A DNA stretch of 44,145 nucleotides from JBGSYN01 sp041750975. Its GTDB lineage: Bacteria > Pseudomonadota > Alphaproteobacteria > Geminicoccales > Geminicoccaceae. Under the pieces are notes generated by a model. It had not been told where the DNA came from, searched no databases, and saw nothing but the letters and a program-made list of their open reading frames with translations. Position numbers and translations under genes: made by a program. The DNA is taken from positions 1-44,145 of the forward strand of contig JBGSYN010000217.1 of assembly GCA_041750975.1 (NCBI GenBank). Direction: 5' to 3'. Positions 16,416-22,821 of the stretch are shown piece after piece (position 1 is the first letter of the stretch; every line of letters begins with the position of its first letter).

Positions 16416-18110
16416 ATGATCCGCCGTGTGGACACATCGATCTGGCCACCGGGCGCCCGCTGGCGGCCGCGTTCCGGCACGACCCGGATCGTGCTGCGCG
16501 TCGCCGCGCTCATCGTCGCCACCGCGATCGCGGCCCCCATTTTCAGTGTCACGCTCAGCATCTTTTTTCCCGGTGGGGAAATCGGCCGGCATCTCGCCCA
16601 GACCGTTCTGCCCCGATATATCATCAATACCCTCTGGCTGTCGCTCGGCGTCGGCACCGCCACCGCCAGCATCGGCGTCGGCGCCGCCTGGCTGACCGCG
16701 ATCTGCCGGTTTCCCGGCCGCGGATTCTTCAATTGGGCGCTGATTCTGCCGCTGGCGCTGCCCTCCTACATTCTGGCCTATGTCTATTACGACTTCCTCG
16801 CCTCGAGCGGCCCTTTGCAGCGGGCAATTCGCGATTTCACGGGCCTCAGCGCCGGCGACTACTGGTTCCCGCGCCTTAGCTCCATCGGCGGTGCGGTCTT
16901 CATCCTCACGCTCGCCCTTTACCCTTACGTCTATCTCATCGTCCGTGCCTATCTGAGCGAACAGTCGCCGCGCATCGTCGAGGCGGCGCGTTCGCTGGGC
17001 TGCAGCCTGTTGGAGGCGAGCTGGCGCGTGATGCTGCCGCTGGCGCGCCCCGCCATTGCCGTCGGTGTGACGCTGGTGCTGATGGAAACGATGGCCGATT
17101 TCGGCGCGGTCTCGCTACTTGGCGTTCAAACCTTCACGACCGGCATATTCAGGGCATATTTCTCGATGGCGGCGCCGATCGCGGCTGCTCAGCTGGCGAC
17201 TATCCTCCTGGGCTTCGTCTTCATCCTCGTCATCGTCGAGCGGATCAGCCGCCGCCGCGCCAGTTTCGAGACCACGGCGCGGCCCGGCACCAAGAGCCAG
17301 AAGATCCGTCTGCGCCGCGGCCAGATCGTGCTCGCCAATGGGCTATGCGCGATCCCGGTATTCCTGGGCTTCGTCCTGCCCGTGGCACTCTTGATCGACA
17401 TGGCCCTGGGCGTCGGCTTCGCCGGCCTGCGCGAACGCTCGCTCTCGGCCCTGATTAACAGCCTTTCGATAGGGTTCGTCGCGGCGGCCTGCGCCGCTTC
17501 GCTCGCTCTTCTGATGGTTTTCCACGCCCGCCTCAAGGACAGCCGCATGGCGGTCGGCATCAATCGCGTCGCCCAAATGGGCTATGCCATTCCCGGCACG
17601 GTCATTGCGATCGGCACGCTGATCCCGCTCGCCGCCATCGATCGAACCCTTTCGCTCTGGGCCGAGCAGGTTCTCGGCATCGATATCGGGCTGGTTTTGA
17701 TCGGCACCATCGGCGCCCTCGTTTACGCCTATCTGGTCCGCTTCATGGCGGTTTCGATCGGCTCGGTGGAATCGGGCTTCGCCCGGGTTTCGGGCTCGCT
17801 CGACGATGCCGCCAGCACCTTGGGTACCGGCCCGCTCGGCCGCTTGTGGCGGATCCACATCCCGATGGTCTGGCGCTCGATGGCCGTGGCGTTCGTCCTG
17901 GTTTTCGTCGATGTCATCAAGGAACTGCCCGCAACGCTGGTCCTCAGGCCCTTCAATTTCGAGACCCTGGCCGTCGAGGTCTTCAATCTCGCCCGGGATG
18001 AGCGCATTGCCGAGGCGGCACTGCCGGCGCTGATCCTGGTCGCCGTCGGGCTCTTGCCCGTCGCCCTCATCAGCCACGGCATCATGCGCCTCGGCCGCCA
18101 TCGCCACTGA
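16416..18110 (+). CDS. ABC transporter permease, Fe3+ (FbpB/SfuB) type, two fused permease domains
   Basis: A 564-residue inner-membrane protein with about 12 transmembrane helices in two homologous halves. Each half has an EAA loop for docking the ATPase: EAARSLGCSLLEASWRVMLP near residue 190 and DDAASTLGTGPLGRLWRIHI near residue 465. This fused layout is typical of Fe3+ importers (FbpB, SfuB) and some polyamine or thiamine relatives. Neither the binding protein nor the ATPase gene is adjacent, so the substrate is inferred from family only. The start is divergent from the GST gene, with 79 bp between. The GC-rich region after codon 280 forms a cytoplasmic linker between the halves. Confidence 0.88.
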   Translation: MIRRVDTSIWPPGARWRPRSGTTRIVLRVAALIVATAIAAPIFSVTLSIFFPGGEIGRHLAQTVLPRYIINTLWLSLGVGTATASIGVGAAWLTAICRFPGRGFFNWALILPLALPSYILAYVYYDFLASSGPLQRAIRDFTGLSAGDYWFPRLSSIGGAVFILTLALYPYVYLIVRAYLSEQSPRIVEAARSLGCSLLEASWRVMLPLARPAIAVGVTLVLMETMADFGAVSLLGVQTFTTGIFRAYFSMAAPIAAAQLATILLGFVFILVIVERISRRRASFETTARPGTKSQKIRLRRGQIVLANGLCAIPVFLGFVLPVALLIDMALGVGFAGLRERSLSALINSLSIGFVAAACAASLALLMVFHARLKDSRMAVGINRVAQMGYAIPGTVIAIGTLIPLAAIDRTLSLWAEQVLGIDIGLVLIGTIGALVYAYLVRFMAVSIGSVESGFARVSGSLDDAASTLGTGPLGRLWRIHIPMVWRSMAVAFVLVFVDVIKELPATLVLRPFNFETLAVEVFNLARDERIAEAALPALILVAVGLLPVALISHGIMRLGRHRH

Positions 18111-18127
18111 TTGGACCGGAGACGACT

Positions 18128-18763
18128 TTGATCACCGCCGAACTCTATCTCGCCTATGTCCTCGCCTGCATGGTCATTCTGATCGTCCCCGGGCCGACCA
18201 TCCTCCTGGTCGTCACCTATGCACTGCGCCAGGGCCGGCGGGCCGCCATTTGGACGGTCACCGGCGTCGGACTCGGCGACCTCACCGCCATGATCATGAC
18301 GCTCGTCGGCCTCGGGGCGCTGCTGGCGATCTCGGCCGAGCTCTTTCTTGCCGTGAAGTGGCTGGGTGCTGCATATCTCGTCTATCTCGGCATCCGACTA
18401 TGGCGGGAACCGCATCCGACCAGTAGCGAAGACGTCCTCGTCAACGCTCCTTCAGGCCGATCAATGCTCCTGCAGGCCTGGCTGGTCACAGCCCTCAACC
18501 CGAAAGGCATCATCTTCTTCGTGGCTTTCCTGCCGCAATTCGTCGATCCGGCCGGACGAGCGGCACCGCAGCTCGCCCTCCTCGGCGCAGCCTTCCTGGC
18601 CCTCGCCATCGCCAACGCCGCCGCCTATGCCCTGGCGGCGGGCCGATTGTCCGCAAGGCTCAGGCACGCCCGTTTTTACACCTGGGTCAATCGGATCGGC
18701 GGCAGCGTGCTGATCGGGGCCGGCGTAATGACCGCCTTCAGCGGCAATGGTAATCGCGGCTGA
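18128..18763 (+). CDS. LysE/RhtB-family amino-acid exporter
   Basis: A 211-residue inner-membrane protein with about six transmembrane helices. The N-terminal family signature is present: IVPGPTILLVVTYALRQGRRAA, with the P-G-P turn. So are the central GAAYLVYLGIRLWR and LNPKGIIFFVAFLPQFVDP segments typical of LysE/RhtB translocators. It exports amino acids or related metabolites; which one cannot be told. The start is a TTG at 18128 with a GGAG ribosome-binding site 8 bases upstream. It follows the ABC permease gene by 17 bp and may share its transcript. Confidence 0.88.
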   Translation: MITAELYLAYVLACMVILIVPGPTILLVVTYALRQGRRAAIWTVTGVGLGDLTAMIMTLVGLGALLAISAELFLAVKWLGAAYLVYLGIRLWREPHPTSSEDVLVNAPSGRSMLLQAWLVTALNPKGIIFFVAFLPQFVDPAGRAAPQLALLGAAFLALAIANAAAYALAAGRLSARLRHARFYTWVNRIGGSVLIGAGVMTAFSGNGNRG

Positions 18764-18804
18764 CTCAATGTCTGTTGACCGCACTGATTTGCGGGCATCC
18801 ATGG

Positions 18805-18996
18805 TCAGAAAGCTTTGCCGAGGCCGGCTTGCTTCAAAATCCCATTGGCCGTGTGACGCGATTTGATTTTTTCGGGCACCGCGAAATAGCGCTACGCTCG
18901 TAGGACTGAACCAGATTTCATGAGAGCCCTTGCCGTGGCGAACGAAGTAGCATTCGTGAGACTTCAGGAGGTCGCGAAGCGCCCGACCGAAATCAT
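18805..18996 (-). pseudogene. HicA-like mRNA-interferase toxin, broken by two compensating frameshifts
   Basis: Reading the minus strand immediately after the DUF1902 gene, one frame gives HDFGRALRDLLKSHECYF, then VRHGKGSHEIWFSPTS. The adjacent frame continues with RYFAVPEKIKSRHTANGI, then LKQAGLGKAF and a TGA. Together these match the HicA/YcfA-like toxin layout, including the catalytic His in KGSHEIW and the SRHTANGILKQAGL end. The ATG at 18996 and the final TGA share a frame, but the middle is in another frame and the ATG frame hits a stop after 10 codons. Two indels are therefore implied, one near the start and one around 18888-18905. Without them this would be a ~64-residue partner of the DUF1902 antitoxin. 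As it stands the toxin is dead, unless these are sequencing errors. Confidence 0.75.
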
Positions 18997-18999
18997 GCG

Positions 19000-19227
19000 C
19001 TAAAAAGTAGCGGCGGCGTCATTGGCCGCAACGAGATGAAAGGGGACGGTGTCGGTATCAGCCTTGGACAATCCATTAAGTTCGAGCAGTTCGGGAACGA
19101 GCACCTGCAATGTCCGAAAAAGTTCATCCAAGCTCGGAGCCTCTGTTGCCAAGCCGGGAACGTCGTCGCTTAGCGCGACCCATACATGCGCCTCATCATC
19201 CCAGCGTGCCTGAATGTTCAACACCAT
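19000..19227 (-). CDS. DUF1902-domain antitoxin-like protein
   Basis: A 75-residue protein with the DUF1902 pattern: NIQARWDDEAHVWVA, SDDVPGLATEAPSLDEL, LVPELLELNGL. It has the HicB-like partial RNase-H-fold layout. Such proteins are usually the antitoxin paired with a HicA-type toxin, and a broken HicA-like gene follows immediately downstream. The ATG at 19227 was preferred because GGAAG lies four bases upstream and families start here; longer starts at 19251 (ATG) and 19293 (TTG) lack ribosome-binding sites. The gene is intact while its toxin is not, so it is an orphan antitoxin. Confidence 0.75.
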   Translation of the reverse strand: MVLNIQARWDDEAHVWVALSDDVPGLATEAPSLDELFRTLQVLVPELLELNGLSKADTDTVPFHLVAANDAAATF

Positions 19228-19357
19228 TTCGCTTCCGTTCTTCGAGGCCATGACCCGTGTCCACAAATATCGGCAAATTTTGTTGACCGACAAGCTCTAT
19301 CCACCTCAGGTTGCAATTATTGATCGTTAGTCCAGTCATCTCCATTTTCGGGCCGCC

Positions 19358-20125
19358 CTAGCCCCAAAATGCCTCATCGGTGATCAGATCGGCGAGGCGC
19401 TTGGCGGCGATCTCGAACAGGCGCTCGCCCTTTTCGGCCGTCGCCAGGGTCGGATCGCCGATCACGCCGACCGGGGTGGTGTCGGCGAAGCTCCGCCAGC
19501 GATAGATGTCGTCGGGCCGGCCGGCCGCCTCTCTCGATTCATCGATATTGCGGGCTTCCGCATAGCGGCTCGGGTCGACCAGGTCCGGGCGGATTGCCAG
19601 CATCATCGAGGTCTCGCCCTCGCAGGCATGGCGAATGCCGCTCTGTGCCTCCAGGACCGCATCGATCTCGTCCTGGGCGACCCGCCAGATTGTCGTCGTC
19701 ACGATCGGCATATCGAAATCGCGGGTCAGTTCCTCGGTGACGGTGCGTAAAGCCGCGATATTGCCGCCGTGGCTGTTCAGCAGCAGGATGCGCCGGAACC
19801 CCTGCCGCTTCAGCGAGCCGACGACACCCCGCAGTACCGCCAGAAATGCGTCGAAATCGAGCGTGATCGTCCCGCCCAACCGCATGTGGTGCTCCGAGAG
19901 ACCGGTCCAGACGACCGGCAGCACCAGTGTCGGCTGCCGTGCCGAGGCGAGGCGCGCTGCGCGCACCGCGGTTTCCTCCCCGAGCAAGGTGTCGGTTGCC
20001 GTCGGCAGATGCGGGCCATGCTGCTCGAGCGAGGCCACCGGCACGATCACGACCGCATCTTCCGCCGCCTTGGCCCGAAGCCGCTCCGCCGTCATTTCAG
20101 CCCATTTCACAGCCCTGTCGGTCAT
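19358..20125 (-). CDS. Creatininase-family amidohydrolase
   Basis: A 255-residue metal-dependent amidohydrolase of the creatininase/MftE fold. Candidate metal ligands sit in the expected motifs: Glu34 and His36 in SLEQHGPHLP, Asp45 in TATDTLLGE, His119 in LNSHGGN and Glu169/Glu171 in HACEGETS. Family members hydrolyse creatinine, formamidopyrimidines or other cyclic or linear amides, or act in peptide-cofactor maturation. The substrate here is unknown. The start overlaps the stop of the upstream alpha/beta hydrolase by 4 bases (ATGA), so the two form a coupled pair. Confidence 0.9.
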   Translation of the reverse strand: MTDRAVKWAEMTAERLRAKAAEDAVVIVPVASLEQHGPHLPTATDTLLGEETAVRAARLASARQPTLVLPVVWTGLSEHHMRLGGTITLDFDAFLAVLRGVVGSLKRQGFRRILLLNSHGGNIAALRTVTEELTRDFDMPIVTTTIWRVAQDEIDAVLEAQSGIRHACEGETSMMLAIRPDLVDPSRYAEARNIDESREAAGRPDDIYRWRSFADTTPVGVIGDPTLATAEKGERLFEIAAKRLADLITDEAFWG

Positions 20126-20895
20126 GTGTCTTCCTCCTCTGAGTTGGTATCGGTCGTCTCGACCATGCGGTCGAGGGCGTTGCCGAGGCGGGCAAGATCG
20201 GCATCGCGCGAGAGGCGGTGGTCCCCGTCCTTGACCAATTCGACGACGACATCCGGGCTCTCCAGCCGCTCGGCGAGGGTCAGTGCGGTCCGCCAGGGCA
20301 CTTCCAGATCGGCCTGGCCCTGGAGCAGATGCGCCGGCCGTTCGATCCCGATCCTGTCCCGCAACATGAGATGACGCCTGCCGTCCTCGATCAGCCGCCG
20401 AGTAATGGGGTCCGGCTCGCCATAGGGCGACGGGAAATCGACTATCCCATCCGTCTCGAGCGTCCGCCTCTGCGCTCGGTCGAATCCCGCAAAAATCAAG
20501 TCCTCGGTGAAGTCCGGGGCGGCGGCGATGCCGATCAGGCCTCGAACCCGCGCCAACCGCGCCAGGGCCACGAGCAACATGATCCAGCCGCCCATGCTGG
20601 AGCCGACCAGGATCGCGGGCTTGCGCACAACTCGGTCCAGTACCTCAATCGCATCATCGGCCCAGTCGCCGATACAGCCTTCCTCAAACGCGCCCGAGGA
20701 GGCGCCGTGTCCACGATAGTCGAAGCGCGTATAGGCGAGGCCTCGCACGCGGCAATGATCGGCCAGAAATGCGGCCTTGGTGCCGGTCATGTCGGAACGA
20801 AAACCACCGAGAAACATGATTTCGGGAGCGCCGCCATCGCTCCGTTCGAAGGCGATCCGACGATCCGGCCCCAAATCAAGAAGTTCTACGCTCAT
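20122..20895 (-). CDS. Alpha/beta hydrolase
   Basis: A 257-residue serine hydrolase. The nucleophile elbow is GSSMGG with Ser100, the oxyanion region includes FDYRGHGASSG, and a late DGDH segment supplies the likely catalytic His. The layout resembles small esterases, thioesterases and BAAT/palmitoyl-hydrolase relatives (YDYRGHGxSSG ... VGSSMGGW). The substrate is not identifiable. It is the first gene of a two-gene minus-strand unit with the creatininase-family enzyme, so they may act on the same ester/amide compound. The start at 20895 gives a normal N-terminal strand. Confidence 0.87.
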   Translation of the reverse strand: MSVELLDLGPDRRIAFERSDGGAPEIMFLGGFRSDMTGTKAAFLADHCRVRGLAYTRFDYRGHGASSGAFEEGCIGDWADDAIEVLDRVVRKPAILVGSSMGGWIMLLVALARLARVRGLIGIAAAPDFTEDLIFAGFDRAQRRTLETDGIVDFPSPYGEPDPITRRLIEDGRRHLMLRDRIGIERPAHLLQGQADLEVPWRTALTLAERLESPDVVVELVKDGDHRLSRDADLARLGNALDRMVETTDTNSEEEDT

Positions 20896-21005
20896 TGGCC
20901 TCTTGGTCCACTCATGCTAGCAGCAACCCGATGGCGCCGCTCTTGTCGAAATCACAAAAGTCAACACGAAGCTCTCTTTGGTTATGACGGAAAGTAGCGC
21001 ACAGC

Positions 21006-22148
21006 GTGCAAATCCAGGGACATCGCCGCACATCACTGCATCTCAAAGCCCGGCTCGACAAGTCCGAGATCGATCTGGACATCATCCGTCTCGGCCGGTT
21101 TCTGGAACGTCACGATAATCGCATGGTTTTGGCGAGTGGCGGCGGTGAAGGCGTGCGCATGGCCGAAGCCTGGAAGCTCGAGCATGAGGTGGTGGCGCTC
21201 GATCGCACCGGTCTGTTGTCCGGATGGCGCAGCCGCAGCCGTCTCGGCGATCTGATCGAGCGCCGGCGTCCAGCCGTCATCCATGTGCACGACCTGCCCG
21301 CCCTCAATGCCGCCGCTCCATTTCGTTCCGGCAGCAGAGGTCTGATCGCCAGTCTCGACTGCTCGCCCGATACAGTGCAGGCCCTGACGCCAAACCTGAT
21401 GGAGCATTGTGATCGGCTGGTCGTCGCCAGCCATTACGAGGCCGACGCGCTGATCGAGGAACGGACCGTACCTTCCGCAAAAATCCGTGTGATCCGCCCG
21501 ATCATCGACAGCCGCGAACTCGACCCCAAGGGGGTGAGCGGTCGGCGCATCGGCACGCTTGCCGAACGCTGGCGGCTCGAGGTCGGGCGCAAGGTCATCT
21601 TGATGCCGGCGCCGGTCCGCCCGGGTCAGGGCCATCTGGCACTCATCGAAGCGCTCGGCCACCTCGAGCGTCGGGACTTTCATCTGGTCATGCTGGGGGA
21701 ACACGAGACCGGCGATGGTTTTGCCCGGCAGATCGAAGCCCGGGGCGAAGTCCTGGGTCTCGGCGATTGTTTGCGCTTCATGAACGAATGCCCGGATCGG
21801 GCCGCTGCCTACGGGCTTGCCGATCTGATCGTGATGCTGCCGGAGGAGGCGCATCCGCTGCCGCGTGCGGCGCTCGAAGCCCAAGCCATGGGCAAGCCCG
21901 TCATTCTGTCGGCGGTCGGCGCCGCCCATGAATTCGTCATGCCGGCCTCGACCGGCTGGCTGGTGGCGAAGGATGATGCCGCCGAACTCGACTGGGCCCT
22001 AGCCCTGGCGCTCGATCTGACCAGCGAGGTCCGGGAGCGCGTCGCCGAACGTGCCCGCCGCTTTATCGAGGCCGAATTCAGTGTGGAACAAGCCGGCGAG
22101 AAGCTTCTCGGTGTATACGGCGAACTGGCCCAGCCGGCGTCAATCTAG
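21006..22148 (+). CDS. Glycosyltransferase family 4 protein
   Basis: A 380-residue GT-B fold retaining glycosyltransferase. The C-terminal donor-binding half is clear: KVILMPAPVRPGQGHLALIEAL, LVMLGEHETGDG, the E-x7-E type motif in PEEAHPLPRAALEAQAMGKP, and GWLVAKDDA. The N-terminal half has the expected IHVHDLPALNAAAPF. Acceptor and product are unknown; lipopolysaccharide or exopolysaccharide synthesis is likely for the family. It stands alone rather than in a polysaccharide cluster. The start is a GTG at 21006 with little ribosome-binding signal, so the first residues are uncertain. Confidence 0.85.
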   Translation: MQIQGHRRTSLHLKARLDKSEIDLDIIRLGRFLERHDNRMVLASGGGEGVRMAEAWKLEHEVVALDRTGLLSGWRSRSRLGDLIERRRPAVIHVHDLPALNAAAPFRSGSRGLIASLDCSPDTVQALTPNLMEHCDRLVVASHYEADALIEERTVPSAKIRVIRPIIDSRELDPKGVSGRRIGTLAERWRLEVGRKVILMPAPVRPGQGHLALIEALGHLERRDFHLVMLGEHETGDGFARQIEARGEVLGLGDCLRFMNECPDRAAAYGLADLIVMLPEEAHPLPRAALEAQAMGKPVILSAVGAAHEFVMPASTGWLVAKDDAAELDWALALALDLTSEVRERVAERARRFIEAEFSVEQAGEKLLGVYGELAQPASI

Positions 22149-22187
22149 GTGAAAGAGGGCAGTCGGCCGGTTCAGTGTCGGGGCTGA

Positions 22188-22376
22188 GTCATAACCTATT
22201 CCCGACGCCTAAGTGGACGCAAACCGACACTCGGGCAAGTTGGAGGCGTAGCACTGCTTCTCGTGGTGCATGTGATCACAGAGGATACCGATGAACACGA
22301 ACCGATCGAGGTTATCCGAATCATCTCGGCGCGGGTCGCGACGCGGAGAGAAAGGAAGCGGTATGGAGAAGATTAG
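22188..22376 (+). pseudogene. 5'-truncated BrnT-type ribonuclease toxin
   Basis: The plus frame just before brnA reads RKPTLGQVGGVALLLVVHV, then EVIRIISARVATRRERKR and YGED before a TAG at 22374. This is the C-terminal half of BrnT, with its conserved G-x-V-GGV-LLLVVH core and IRIISAR-x-ATRRERKRY end. Upstream, a TGA at 22185 and the lack of a start codon leave only ~62 codons, so the N-terminal ~35-40 residues and start are missing. The 3' end overlaps the brnA start by 14 bases, the usual brnTA arrangement. It is a toxin remnant that still carries the brnA ribosome-binding site. Confidence 0.75.
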
Positions 22377-22656
22377 ATACAGTTCGGACACGCTGCCGCC
22401 GCTGGCGGATGAACAACGCCGGCGCCTCGCCAAGTTGGCGGCCAAGCGCGACGATCAGATCGATACAGACGACGCGACGGAACTGACCGATGCGCAGATG
22501 GCGGATGCGTCACGCGGTCGATTTTACCGCCCTCTTAAGCAACAGATCACCGCGCGCCTCGACGCCGATGTGCTGGCATGGCTCAAGTCGCAGGGAAAGG
22601 GGTATCAGTCCCGCATGAATGCGATCTTACGCGAGGCCATGCTGAAGTCGGAGTAG
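22363..22656 (+). CDS. BrnA-type antitoxin
   Basis: A 97-residue protein with the BrnA C-terminal DNA-binding (ribbon-helix-helix-like) signature KQQITARLDADVLAWLKSQGKGYQSRMNAILREAM, residues ~60-95 (given here in motif form: ITxRLDxDVLxW then GYQxRxNAxLR). BrnA neutralises the BrnT ribonuclease and represses its own operon. The ATG at 22363 was chosen because AAAGGAAG ends four bases upstream; an upstream ATG at 22291 would add 24 Arg/Ser-rich residues encoded by the brnT end in another frame. The antitoxin is intact while the toxin upstream is truncated. Confidence 0.85.
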   Translation: MEKIRYSSDTLPPLADEQRRRLAKLAAKRDDQIDTDDATELTDAQMADASRGRFYRPLKQQITARLDADVLAWLKSQGKGYQSRMNAILREAMLKSE

Positions 22657-22671
22657 TAGCCTTCCCCCCAG

Positions 22672-22725
22672 CCCGAACCACCTTGCGGGCCAAGGCGGCA
22701 TCTTCTCCTCGGCTGCGGGTTCGGG
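22672..22725 (+). other. Predicted structured RNA element between brnA and thrS
   Basis: CCCGAACC (22672-22679) can pair perfectly with GGTTCGGG (22718-22725). Inside it, CCTTG (22681-22685) pairs with CAAGG (22691-22695) around a 5-base loop. There is no T-run, so it is not an obvious intrinsic terminator. It could end the brnA message or belong to the thrS upstream region. Confidence 0.3.
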
Positions 22726-22729
22726 TCGG

Positions 22730-22758
22730 TTGACATGCCGCGGGCTCGACACCACTAG
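22730..22758 (+). promoter_or_regulatory. Candidate thrS promoter
   Basis: A perfect -35 hexamer TTGACA (22730-22735) lies about 90 bases before the thrS start. A plausible -10 region, CACTAG, lies 17 bases on (22753-22758), but it matches the consensus poorly. Confidence 0.3.
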
Positions 22759-22821
22759 TGCGTTGCAGCATGATGCCAAGCCTTTCCATGCGCCCTATTA
22801 CCCAAGAGCTGAAGCACCACG

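Noticed and set aside
18764..19000. Non-coding gap or small RNA between the LysE gene and the DUF1902 gene
   Set aside because: Minus-strand reading in two frames shows that it is a decayed HicA-like toxin gene, so no RNA gene needs to be invoked.
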